This document shows positions 11,492 through 22,447 of a stretch of DNA of 64,000 nucleotides, one piece after another. The stretch is taken from the NCBI GenBank assembly GCA_030512295.1, contig JAULSR010000001.1, forward strand, positions 6,781,001 through 6,845,000, given 5' to 3'. The DNA is from Bombardia bombarda (lineage: Eukaryota > Ascomycota > Sordariomycetes > Sordariales > Lasiosphaeriaceae). The translations under genes were made by a program, and so were the position numbers. Within the stretch, counting starts at the first letter, position 1, and each line of letters begins with the position of its first letter. The notes under the pieces are model-generated. The model was not told the DNA's origin, searched no databases, and saw only the letters and a list, made by a program, of their open reading frames with translations.

Positions 11492-11903
11492 AATTCGTCT
11501 ATAGTAGGATGAGAGACACAATGCAGTTGGTTCGGCTTTCTTGAGGAGGGAGTCAGGTGAGAAGGAAATACGTGGTGGCTTCATGAGGCTGCACGTAGAA
11601 AACATGATACCAGGAAGCATGCCCCTCAGGGAAACTATCAGATATATCAGAGGTCATTAAAAGCATGCTTCATTAATCCCTTTTGTTTGACGAGTCTTTC
11701 TTTTTAATGCTTTCCCCGATTACTGTGCACATACGATACCCAGCCCAACCGGACGCCGCTGATGCTGTCTGAGAGCTCATAAGGAGAGATCGCTCAGCTA
11801 CACAAGCAATATATGTGTGCAAATAAATGTCCAAACGCCCCGCAGATTCATGCCCCACAAACGCCATCGTAAAGCACACACTGGGTTCCTAAGAACTCCA
11901 GAA
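11492..11903. other. Convergent intergenic spacer
   Basis: 3' flanks of LSM5 and RPB11. No gene is seen. Confidence 0.5.
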
Positions 11904-12978
11904 TCAGAACCCCCCGTTGCCTTGCCCTTGGGCGTTGAGCCCGGCCTGCTCGCCTTGATCGGCGTACTGGCGGAGAGCAAATTCCTTCTGAAACTCTCTG
12001 CCGAGCTGGCCGTATGACGCTACAAGCTGCTTGCAGATGTTCACAAGCGCCTCGCGGGGGGTGATTGTGCCGTCTGTCTGGATCCGGATCATCACCTCGG
12101 GAACGTTAGGGTGGGCAACTGGACCAACGGGCATTAGCATATCCGCGGCAGCAAAGTCAAAGCTGGCCTTGATAGGTGTCGTTAGATCTCACTCTTGTAC
12201 CCGGCCATCATTACATGAGGCGCCTGCTTGAGGTTCTCGCTGAGGAGGTTTCCCAGGGTGTGGTCCTCCTTCATGAGAATGAAGTCGGAGGTGTTGGACA
12301 TGCCTGAAGTGACCGTCAGTGCCTACTCGGATACCACCACCGCTCCTTCGGGGCGCCTGTCTGCTGCTGCGGACTCAGAACATACCAGTGAACACTTTCT
12401 CGGTGATCTTTTTCTCGCCATCCTGAAGGAGGAAAAGTTCAAACCTTGAGCGAAGTTAGCACAGCTGTCGCCACAGATAGCCTAAACATGGCCGAACCAG
12501 TATTCCTGCAGATTGTGGTGCTTCGCGTTGGTAGAACCCATCCTTTCTCTCTTTACAGCCGTAATGCGACAAAGCAATGTGATGCGTGGCAATAACAATG
12601 TGACAATGTGAAGTAATTTGACAAGTGGTGGGCTTAGCTGTCTTGCACTCCGACACTGTTGTATTTTGCTGCGGAAATGAAGTTGTGGAGGAGATGCAGG
12701 TCTGCTGCGACAGGCAATTTTTAAAGAAACAGCGCTGAAGGGAGTGATGGGTGAGGAAGGCGCGTCGCCCAGCGTGCTTTCCTCCACTGAGAGTGAAGGC
12801 CAAATCTCGCCATTAAAAAAGGCTGCTTGTCCGCCAGCAGAGTTGTGAGGTTTGGTCTTGTATCTGGTAGCCCAGGAAACTTGACAGAAGAGCACTTACG
12901 CTTCCAACAGGCAACCATCTTGCTGTGCACAATCAAAAGGTATAAAAACGGGTCGACTTACCTATCTGGTGCGTTCAT
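11904..12978 (-). CDS. RPB11: RNA polymerase II subunit RPB11
   Basis: Four exons in transcription order: 12962-12978, 12386-12444, 12193-12303, 11904-12118, giving 133 residues. The first exon codes only MNAPD plus two bases of an Arg codon and is followed by a 517-bp intron. The product reads RFELFLLQDGEKKITEKVF, the conserved ILMKEDHTLGNLL block of the Rpb11/RpoA dimerisation fold, AGYKIAHPNVPEV and IRIQTDGTITPREAL. It pairs with Rpb3 in the Pol II assembly platform in the nucleus. The C-terminus ends in a Gln/Gly-rich tail slightly longer than in yeast (120 residues). Frame continues at every junction. The first intron is much longer than others in this window. Confidence 0.94.
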
Positions 12979-13396
12979 GTTGGCGAGTTTGTAGTAAATA
13001 TCCAAAACAGTGTAGCAACGAAGGAGCGGAAAAGCGAGGTGCTGAGAGCAAAATTGGTGGTTCGACCGTGTCGTGTAAGATGGATGCTGGGATAAGTTCG
13101 GTTGTTCGTCTTCGAGTTCAGTCCTGGGGGGGGGGGGGGGCAAATGGTAAAACGCCCCTCCTCGACGCCATCAAATGGTCCGAGCTTAGAGGCTCCGCTT
13201 TGAGCTGTCAAATGCAGTTGAAGTTCACCCCGCGACGTCTTTTACAATAGCACATTTCCGTTAACTGATTGAGCTTTCTTTGTTGAGCCTTCGGATTGAC
13301 TGGCGATTCTACTATTTATGTCCATATCTAGGCAAATTCCACATGCGTCACAATGCTAAATAGCTCTAGCTCTGACTCTAACGTCCTAAGGCTCAC
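12979..13396. promoter_or_regulatory. RPB11 upstream region with G15 tract
   Basis: 418 bp between the RPB11 start and the 3' end of the MAT2B-like gene. It should hold the RPB11 promoter. A run of 15 G at 13126-13140 is the main feature. Confidence 0.4.
13126..13140 (+). repeat. Poly-G tract (15 G)
   Basis: Homopolymer of 15 G about 150 bp upstream of the RPB11 start. Length is uncertain because such runs are error-prone in sequencing. Confidence 0.8.
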
Positions 13397-14561
13397 TCAT
13401 TTGCGGAAGGCTCTCACTTCACGCCTCCACCAGCCAACGAAATCCTGAGTGGAAACATCGATGCCCAGATCCTTTAATGCCTTTGTGCTGAGGTGGCAGT
13501 CGTAGGGGCGCTGAACGGTCACATTGGGATCATTGCCCTCCGTGTTGGGCTCGATGCGGTCAATCGGCAGGCCCATGATCTCCCCAAAGAGCTGGCACAT
13601 TTCGTACTTTGTGTACTTGTCCTCGCTGGAGAACTGGAGGATCTGCGGCAGCGATGCGCGGTCGCTTTCTCCCAGATGGCGAGCAGCAACATCTGTGACA
13701 GTCCAATCAGCGTCTCTGCCTATTACTTGCATAAAAAAGCCAAGAGATATATCGGATAGCCAGCTCACCTTTACAGACCCGGCCGACATCTTCGGTATTC
13801 GTGGGATATCTCAGCGCCCAGTGGTCCATGTTGATCTTGGCCCCATTCTGCTGCGCCTTTTGTACCGTGTCCATCAACACATTGACGGCACTCTCGCTGT
13901 TGCTCTGTGCAGGGCCGTAGAGGACAGGCACGCGAAGCACCACACCGAAGCCTTCCTTGCCGGCAGCCTTGAACTCGCTCAGTACTGCATGCTCACCGTC
14001 CAGTTTGGTCTGGCCATAGAGATTGGAAGGGCCCGTGGCGGCTTCCGTCTCGTATGGTGCCTCCCCGACCTTGCCTGAGAAGACATAGTCCGTCGAGATG
14101 TAGATCAGGAGAATGGAGCGCTCAGCGCAGAGCTTTGCAAGCGACCGTGGAGTCTCGATATTGATGGCCCGCGTACCCTCGGGATCCTTGTCAACCCTGT
14201 CTGGAGACTTTTCTGCGGCGCCTAAACATCCGTTAAGGTCAAAACAGTGATTTCCAAAGAGCAGGGATAGGTAGTCTGAACTCACAGTGAACAACTACTT
14301 GCGGCCTTTATCTCCCCGCATCAGCCGTCAGACACCTTGGCAAAAGTAGCGGTATTGAGACTAGGAATTTGCTCACTTGTACTCATCCAGAATCTTTGTA
14401 ACTTCAGCAGCATTTCCAAGGTCGACCTTGAGGATGGTTGTGCCATCAGCACGGGAGAAGCCAGTGCCCTTGACGGACCAGTTGCTCCGGTCGAATGCTT
14501 TGAGAACTTGGCGGCCCAGAAAGCCACTGGCCCCCGTGACGATGGCCGATTTATCGCTCAT
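13397..14561 (-). CDS. NAD(P)-binding RmlD-like protein (MAT2B-like)
   Basis: Four exons: 14377-14561, 14286-14305 (only 20 bp), 13769-14221, 13397-13692, giving 317 residues from MSDKSAIVTGASGFLG. The Rossmann GxxGxxG is TGASGFLG near residue 9, followed by the short-chain/extended dehydrogenase block ISTDYVFSG and the YxxxK pair in NLYGQTKLDGEH. The joined sequence across the 20-bp exon reads KPQVVVHCAAEKSPD, the signature of the dTDP-4-dehydrorhamnose reductase (RmlD) family and of the methionine adenosyltransferase regulatory subunit MAT2B. In fungi the role is usually inferred as SAM-synthetase regulation or unknown sugar-nucleotide reduction. I see no way to choose between these from sequence alone. 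Confidence 0.88.
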
Positions 14562-14859
14562 TTTTTCTATATCAAATGGCAAAAAAACTATGGAAACGAG
14601 ATCAGGCGATGTCGGAGTTCAGACTCGACAATGATGCACCACCTTTTACGAAGTGCTGACTGTGGAGCTGCCGGATGCAACAAGACGACGCAAGCCATTG
14701 ACGAACAGGAGATCAGGTAAAGTTGTACCTGGGTTAGGGTTGAAAGAGGGAACGTCGAGCGCCCTTTCCTTTATCTCACTGTGGGGGGGGATTCAACCTC
14801 GCAAACAAAGTATCATCATCACCACCAACGACCACCACAGACTTGAGTGGTTGCTAAGC

Positions 14860-15383
14860 GGCAACGCGCCGTGTCTTTGGAGAAAGAAAGCCGTGTATGG
14901 GGTCCTGCGGAGACTCAAGGTCGAGCTGTCTCAGCCCGACTACGCAAAACCCCGCGGTCGGGTCTATCAGGAGCTGCTGGTCGACCTGATCCGCTGGCAG
15001 CCGAGCATGGCGAACCTCATCCTCGACGCCAGGGAGGAGCACAGGCTCGGACCCGACGTGCCGTCGTGGGTGCCGGATTGGAATGTCGCCGCGTCGGAGA
15101 ACTCAGAGTTCAACTCTCACTATCTCTAGCGGCGAGATGATGGGCCGTGTTTGTTACGGACGAGGGGTATGTCGGGGTGGGGCCGCATAATGTACAAACT
15201 GAGGACAAGGTTGCGCTAGTTACGGGTGTTGCGATGCCGCTAGTGTTGAGGGCTGCTGATGCGTCAAGAATAGGGGGTGTAGTGGGATATGAAGTTGTCG
15301 GTCCCAGGTTTGTAGAAGGTTATATGCTAGGTGAAGTTGGCAGGATGGAAGGTGTTGACATGGAGACCATCTCGCTTGTGTGA
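14860..15383 (+). pseudogene. Relict of a HET-domain (heterokaryon incompatibility) gene
   Basis: Two adjoining frames resemble the C-terminal half of fungal HET-domain proteins. The first (to the stop at 15127-15129) reads AVYGVLRRLKVELSQPDYAK..., with the typical SWVPDWNV. The second, in another frame (15147-15383), reads FVTDEGYVGVGPHNVQTEDK, then GVAMPLVLR and YEVVGPRFVEGYMLGE, which is the usual end of these proteins. The HET domain proper is not present upstream, where the MAT2B-like gene starts only about 300 bp away. So the copy is 5'-truncated and frameshifted. It was presumably once a non-self recognition or death gene; now it is probably inactive. Confidence 0.65.
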
Positions 15384-15940
15384 TGACTCGAAATTTTGTC
15401 TGTGGTTATGTTGAGGAATGAATGTTACGAATATGTGTAAGATACCAGCATAGAAGGGGGGGCTTAGAGAGCTATGTATAACTCATACACAAAACACACA
15501 ATATACCACGAGTGGACTGATAGCTGCATGCATGATCGTTCCGAATATACAAACTTTCCCAAAAGCTCTCTGAACGAAAAACAACCATTCGTCCAAAACT
15601 CTTCACAAGGACCAGCAGGAAACCAACAAACAACCCACCTCCCTCTCCAACCGCATCCTTAGCCGGCTAGGTCAGTCGCCCCTCAAACAAAAAACTCCAA
15701 CCGAAGATATAGCTGAGTGTAAAAAAGCGTTGCCAAACAGAAGTGCCGCCCTGCACGGTATTGTAACAATGGTCAATCATGGTATCATAAACACCGGGCC
15801 TCTCTCCCCTCCCTAAATAAGTGGTAATAGTATGTCTCCATGTGTCGTTGGCGTAACGCGCTGTCCTGACGGATATAATAACGAGACAGTTCCAGCGAAT
15901 CTTCACAACAGACACAGCTAAATAGAATGAACGACAAGAC
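15384..15940. other. Intergenic spacer
   Basis: Between the HET relict and the 3' end of the kinesin gene. AT-rich with CA-rich segments. No gene is seen. Confidence 0.5.
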
Positions 15941-18900
15941 CTAACACTCGCTTGTCCTTTCCTTCAGCTTCTTTGTCGACTTCGCAGTCCCGATATGGGT
16001 ATTGTGCACCTATTTAAATCATTAGTCTCCGAGCCCGCGTTTGTATGGTGAAATAATCCCAACTAACCTTTGTCGCAAACCGCAAACTCGTCAACGTCTC
16101 CTTGAGATGCGCCTCGAGCGGACTGACCATGACGAACATGAGCGTCTTGGAATTCCCTCCAAGCGAGTATTGCAGCAGATGTGTCAGCTTGGAGTTCCGG
16201 TACGGGATATGCGCCGAGCCGCGCCCAAGGGCCTCAATCACGTCTCCGAGACAGGCCAAGCTCTTGTTGATGCTCTGTGTTTCCTTCATACGGTCTCCCT
16301 CAGCACCAGAATGCTTGAGCCTCTCAGAGCCGGCAAGGTCGACAAGATTCAGCGTCCCCTCGCAGCGCTCGCTTGTCGCCGCGTTTTCGCCCACCAGCTT
16401 GAGGATGAAGACAGAGTGCGACCGCGAAGACCTTTCGTTCGCCTTGGTAGCCGCTACGCTACGGTTGTTCTGGGCCTGTTGCAGCATCGACTCCACCTTG
16501 TTAGCCGAGTCCAGAATGACAGACTTGCAGTTAAGCACGGCAGTCTGTTTGCGAGTGTCGTCATGGCGGATCTCAAGCTTCTTCTTGCCCTCGGCATCCT
16601 TTGCTGGCGTGAGCAGATCGTTCAGTTCTTCGTTGTAGACTTCCACAAAGCTGCCTTCCATGGTATACGTCCATGACTTCTCCTTGAGCTTGTTGATGCT
16701 GTCGTAAATCATATGAGTAGCCCGTGGGATCATACCATCTGTCGACGACATGGTATATGTTTTGCCGGAGCCCGTTTGACCATAGCAGAAGATGCAGACA
16801 TTGTAGCCATCCAAGGCGCTCTGGACCAGCTGCGAGATTTCACCAAAAATCTCCTCGTTGTGTATGGAGGGAGAAAAGACACGATCGAACTCAAAGGGAA
16901 CCACCTTGCGGTTGACATTTCCCAGGCTGCTCTTCTCCTCGGGCCCGGTAACATCGATTTGGGTCGATGTCTTCAGGTCGGGAAACAAGATTTTAGCCTC
17001 ATCCCCCTCTGACGGGTCGAGGACGGGCCGGACTCTGCACATGACGCGAATGTTGCCCTTCAACTCCTGGTATTTGTTGAAGAGTAAACGTCGCTCCGTC
17101 TCTTCATGGATGAGCTTCTGGCGTGCTTCCTCTTCGGAGCGCTGTGCTTCTTCGAGACGAGACCGCATCTCCTCGAAGGAGTCTGATTGTTGCTTGCTGT
17201 CGGATTCCAGAAAGTCGATCTGAGCACGAAGTGCCCGCATACGATCCTCCAGTCCCAAGTTGGTTGTCGACATTTCGCCAATTTGTTGCTGAAGAGTCCC
17301 CTTGATCGTGTGTTCCCGGTCCAAGTTCAGCTTCGCAGCTTCTAGCTGTGATTGTATGCCTTGAATCTCGCGGTCTTTCCCAAGCAGCGCGAGGTTCATG
17401 TCTTGCTGTTCCGATCCTAGCTTTGCTCGTACTTCTTGTATCTCTTTGGACTTCTGCGACCTCTCGTCTTCCAGTTCAGCCCTACAATGCCTCTCTAGCG
17501 CCTCCAACGCCTCGCGATGTGACCGCTGCAGTCGATCTGTTTCATCCTTTAGTTCTCTCCGAAGCTCGTCGAGCTCAAGCCTGTGTGCTCGTGATGTATC
17601 CTCGACAGCGTACTTGTGTGCTCTCTTCTCTGTTTCCAGTGCTACGGTTAGTGATGTAACTTGTGCCTGCGAAGCCTTCAGGTCGCTTTCAAGAATCCTG
17701 TTCTTTTCGTCTAGTCGAAGCCGCTCGCGTTCGAGATCGTCCACTTGATGTTTACGTTAGCTCCATATCATCATCCCAGAGCAGCAATTCAACATACCCC
17801 GGGTTTTTGCTAGCTCAACTGCATCCTCCAGTGTCTTCTTGTCGGTTATCGAGCTGTCCATTACCTCCTTCATAGCTTTGAATTGGGAATCGAGAGTTTG
17901 AAGGCGCTCGTCGACGTCCCAGCCTGTAAAATTCCGCAAATTAGTGTGTTTGGTTAGAAATGATTGCTTAACTGGAGAAGATGGCTTGACTGGCGAGACA
18001 GGGGTATTTAAGAAATCCTTGACCGTCGCCTCGAGAGTGTTGAGTTGTTGTAGTGCAGCCTCAGGATCTCGAGTCCGAGACGGCGTTTTCGGCGGCCACG
18101 GAACCGGCTTCGACTGAGAGCTGCCAGGACTGGAAAAGGGGGTACTGCTCGCTTCTTCTTTTTGACATTTCTGCTGCACAACATGGTCTAATTCGGCATC
18201 TAATTGAGGCGGAGGTAATAAAGACTGCCCATCTTGCTTGGGAATCACTTGATCTCCCTTCGGATTGCCGAAAATATCTTCGTCACGGAGCGACAAATCC
18301 CTCAGTTGCTTGCTGAGTCCTAGGATATCGCTCTTTTCTTGCTTGCCCTGGGGTTTCGCCTGACACGACAGCGACTGCATGGACGCAGTCCCGCGCAACT
18401 TCCTGGTTCTTAAAGCAAGCGAGGGTTTCGTACCATTTGGTTGTTGAGTTCCTTGTCCTCCTTCTGAATTTGTTCCTTGGTCAGTCGTAATCGTTGGTGG
18501 TCGTGAGCGGGTGGCTCCTCGTGGGCGGGTGGTCGTAGACTGGCTGAAGCCTATCGATGATGACGGTCGGTTCATGGATGACACCGGTGGGCGGCTTCCG
18601 GGCCCTATGCTGGTCGCAAATGCATTCCGTGGCGCCTGGGAGAAATTGGATGTATGCCGTGAGGACGCGATCGTGCCGGGAGGTAGTAGCTAAGACGATA
18701 TTGCGTTAGAACCAGTTGCGACATCTTTTCTTCCAGTATACAGGCAATGGAAATACATCTGCCGCGCTTCTCCTTGGCCCGTCATCTGTATCCTGGTCCG
18801 ATGTACGTTGGAGTGGGTGAGGTGCAGAACAGACTCGTCGAGCTTTCTTCCGGGAGTTTGTGTTGGGCGTCTCGGCGGTCTTTTGGCGCTTTGAGGCCAT

Positions 18901-19628
18901 GTTCGATTCAGAGGTCGGTACGAGGCTGTGACAGAAGCGCTCATCAAAAAGAAGACTAATTGACGGAAACCGTATGGGAAGCGAGGGTACAAAGCCCAAT
19001 TCTGCTACAGGTTTCGCCAGTGGCTCGCGGGTAGAGAAGCGTCGTTGTCGGAGGCCAGAGGAGCGCCGATGGATTCGCAGGGAAGATATAAAATGAAGGA
19101 AGACAATAACCTACATTGGATTGCGGCTGCTGTGGTACTAAACTTGTCGCAACGAGCGACTGGGCGTTCTTGTAGAGGGCTCGCGTGGGAGCGGGTGTCG
19201 CCATAGCAGATGGAAGGTGCGATTTGTTGGAGGGCCCGTATTCTCCTGCCCTATCCGCCAGTGTTTTTCGTAGTTTCGGTTCTGGTTGTGGTACTGACAG
19301 TTCACTCAGAGTCAGGAACTTGCGACAGAGGGGCGTCGCGTGTTGGGGCTACTTACATTGCCCGCCCTGCGCGAGGCGTTTGACGCCTTGAGGGGGAGGC
19401 ATTGTGGTCGGCTGAGCTCGCGCGTTGCTCTGCGAATCGGTCATCTCTTGAAGCGCCGCCGTGGGAGCAGTTGCGCCAGTGGAGTAATTGGTTGGGGGGC
19501 GAATCCCCGTGCGGACGGTCTGGAGGTTCAAACTCGGTCAGCAATTGGCGATTGTCGATTGTCGATCGCAGGATGTTGATGGAGGACGGGACTATTGATT
19601 TACTTACCGTGTTCTCGGAGCGCTCCAT
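15941..19628 (-). CDS. klpA: Kinesin-14 (C-terminal motor, KlpA/Kar3 type)
   Basis: Six exons in transcription order: 19608-19628, 19357-19519, 19115-19293, 17798-18689, 16068-17743, 15941-16009, giving 999 residues starting MERSENT. The N-terminal 400 residues are Ser/Pro/Arg-rich and of tail type (MPPPQGVKRLAQGG, DRAGEYGPSN). A long coiled coil follows (DDLERERLRLDEKNRILE to HEETERRLLFNKYQ). The motor is C-terminal: neck LKGNIRVMCRVRP, P-loop GQTGSGKTYT, switch I NERSSRSHSVF, switch II LVDLAGSERL, and the end SLRFATKVHNTHIGTAK. C-terminal placement defines minus-end-directed kinesin-14, acting in spindle bipolarity and microtubule sliding. All joins keep frame. The 425-bp intron 18690-19114 may hide a further exon. 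Confidence 0.92.
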
Positions 19629-20737
19629 GTTGAGCCTGCGCATGCAGGAGACTAGATCGTGGAGCACCAGGTAGCCGGCCAGGAGCAATGCCCCAGTTGT
19701 GGATGGAGTCGACGGCGACGTTGTGACGGCCCTCTCTTGGAGCACAATTATTATGCTCTTCTCCTCAAATGGCGTAGCGTTGCGAACATCGAGGACGAGT
19801 CCTTGCTGGTGTTTACATCTCCCGGGCAACCAGCTGCGCCGAATGAAGCACAGCCAATTAATCTCTCTTACGTGGGGCGCGACAGAAGCAAGGACCACCC
19901 TACGCCAAGGTCTATCAAAATAAATTGCCGGGGGCAGCTAATGCAGCAGCACAGCGCTAACAAGAAGGGCCTTAAAAGCCAGGGCAGTGGGGCATTAACA
20001 AGTTCAACGAGGGGCATTCCATAAAACACACTTCAAGCACCACCAAATGAATACCTGAAGCAAGAAGCAGGAGTACCTTATGCTCGAGGTGTTACTCTTG
20101 GTGAAGTACTGCACCCGATCGCAGTAGTATCACATTTCGTCCTTTACAGGTCTGAGCTTGATGCATTATTACCACCTCACACCGGGCACCTGGCTCTGTA
20201 AACTTCTTCCATTTGTGATACGCTCCCTAGCCGCTGGATACGAGTTACCGACTTGCGATGAATGGGATCAAGGACTCTGTCCAAAGGCTTTCTTTCATTG
20301 ACCAGGGCGGCGCGTGTGGGGTCGTACGGTTGGATCCGTGACCCTTTCCAGAGGACCGCGACGGCGGGAGTTAGCGCACGAACTACGTTGTCACACGTAA
20401 AGGACTAGACTTAGAAACGGTAAATTAATTGTTAGTAGCTTTCGCCTCGAAGTCGCTGATGACAGCACAGCCCAAGCTAAATGCATGTCGCAAATCTCCT
20501 TCATTTTGGACTGCAAAGACAGCAAGCATATTCACGACGACCCTGCTCTCAAGGGAACAAATCAACAAACACCAGATAAGTCGGCAAAGCGTTTGCGGAC
20601 AATATCACACACATATGCCTCAGTAACCAACACCAGCTCCGAGCTCCCTCATCACGTCTCGAAACAACACAAGCAGAACCTCGCGAGAGCTACTCAGTAG
20701 CTACACCACAAACACACGATACTAAAACCCGCCCACC
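19629..20737. promoter_or_regulatory. Divergent intergenic region (kinesin-14 / acyltransferase)
   Basis: 1.1 kb between divergent starts. No gene, tRNA or repeat was recognised. Promoters of both genes are expected here. Confidence 0.45.
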
Positions 20738-21766
20738 ATGGAGAAGTTCTCGCAATTTCGCGATAGAGGCAAGCTCTTGCGCCCATAGAACCACCACCTC
20801 CCACCTCCAATCTAACCATCCCCCCCCCAAACAGGCTCCGGCGTCTCCCCTTTCATGCCTACGACTACCCCGGCCTCGCCCCTCTGGTCCGCCATCCACG
20901 TCCTCATCTTCTTCTTCCGTCTGCCCATCTTCCTCAGCTTCGCCGGCTTCTATTTCCTCTTCCTCCACCACCTACCCCTACCGCTTGTGGCCCGTAAGCT
21001 GCTGCTATGGGGGATAATGGGCATCCCGGGCATCTGGTGGATCGACCTCCAGATCGACGGCGTCAAGCGCGGCTCCCTTTCGCAGCAGCCCCCCTCACGC
21101 GTGCCGCACCCGCGCTCCGTAATCGCCGCAAACTTCACCTCCCCCGTCGACGCCCTCTACCTCGCCGCCATCTTCGACCCCATCTTCACCGTCAGCTACC
21201 CGACCACCCGCCGCGTCCGCCGCATCGGCCTGCTGCGCGCCGTTCTCATGGCCCTTTCTAGCTCTCAGTTTGCCCCTCCACCTCCCTCTGACGACAACAC
21301 CCTCGCCGACCTCCTCGCCCGCTGCCCCGACCGCGTCATCGCCGTCTTCCCCGAGTGCGCCACCACAAACGGCAAGGGCATCATGCCCCTCAGCCCCAGC
21401 CTCGCCACCGTCCCCTCCGACGTCGCCATCTTCCCCGTCAGCATGCGCTACACCCCGCCCGACATCGCCACCCCCGTCCCCGGCGCCTGGCTCGCCTTCC
21501 TCTGGAAGCTGCTCTCGCGCCCGACCCATTGGATCAGGGTCCGCATCGCCGAGGGCACTTACAACACCAGCCTGGCCACCAACGGCGGTGCTCCTGCGTC
21601 AGGGGCAGGTACACAAAATGTGGACGGGGAGATCACGCCCGAGGAGCAACGCCTACTCGACCGCGTGGCCGAGGCGTTGGCGCGTCTCGGCCGGGCCAAG
21701 CGCGTCGGCTTGACACTGGCGGATAAAAAGGCGTTCGTCGATGTGTGGAAGCGAGGAAAGAAATAA
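20738..21766 (+). CDS. LPLAT-family acyltransferase (Vps66/LOA1-like)
   Basis: Two exons, 20738-20768 and 20835-21766, give 320 residues starting MEKFSQFRDRGSGVSPFMP. The intron 20769-20834 begins with GC (AG|GCAAGC) and ends CAG, so it is a GC-AG intron; no GT donor can restore this frame. Residues about 20-65 hold one or two hydrophobic membrane segments (IHVLIFFFRLPIFLSFAGFY). The lysophospholipid acyltransferase block I is NFTSPVDAL, with Asn where the classical HxxxxD histidine sits, and block III is FPECATTNGKG. The yeast relative Loa1/Vps66 is a lysophosphatidic acid acyltransferase linked to lipid droplets and vacuolar sorting. Membrane lipid acylation is therefore likely, but the missing His leaves activity uncertain. 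Codon use is very C-rich at third positions. Confidence 0.82.
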
Positions 21767-22447
21767 GACTTGAGCCAGCTAACCAGCCAGCCTTTCTTAC
21801 TTCTCCGTTTTGAGTGATGATTCATGAGTAATGAAGTGACTAAGTATCCTACCACTACATGCCATGATTCGAGGAGTTTGGCCCATGAGCGATATGGCTA
21901 ATGGAGTGGGTATATTGCATTGTATTCCTGCGTGTTGCATAACCATTCCTATTATTTTCTGGTTATTTTTCTTTGGCTGCATTGCGGGCCGGTTCTTGCT
22001 TCCATCTTTTTTATCACACATGTGGTTTCTGTTGTCCTTAAGTTAGGTTAGGTAGGTGTACGTAGGGAGGTCCCTATTCAACATCCCACAGATGGTGTTG
22101 TGTGGCGAGTGGCTCATCTCACATAAGACGAACAAACAAAATAAACAAAAAAATCATATCTGTTATATATCTTCGTGCTTTTTGAATACCACGTCAACTG
22201 CGCCAAGTCCGGGAATACCCAGCAACAATCTGCAACTTATTAAGCGCACGCGCAGCGAGCGCCTTTTTCCCCACATCCCGACAGGGACCAACTGACAAGA
22301 CCAGAATATTATATTTACACAGCCGAGTATCCTTTCACTACCCGACATACCAGCATCCATCCGTCCCATTTTAGCTCTTATCCCACACGTTTGCCCACTG
22401 CTTCTCTCTCAATTTTGGCAATTTTCATTTCCTCTCTCCGCCGGTCT
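21767..22447. other. Convergent intergenic spacer
   Basis: 3' flanks of the acyltransferase and ILV3 genes, AT-rich. No gene is seen. Confidence 0.5.

Noticed and set aside
12735..12790. C/D snoRNA-like boxes (GTGATGG ... CTGA) inside the RPB11 intron
   Set aside because: They are on the strand opposite to the intron, too close together, and lack a terminal stem.
16041..16676. 211-codon open frame antisense to the kinesin motor
   Set aside because: No motif; the minus strand carries the complete motor domain.
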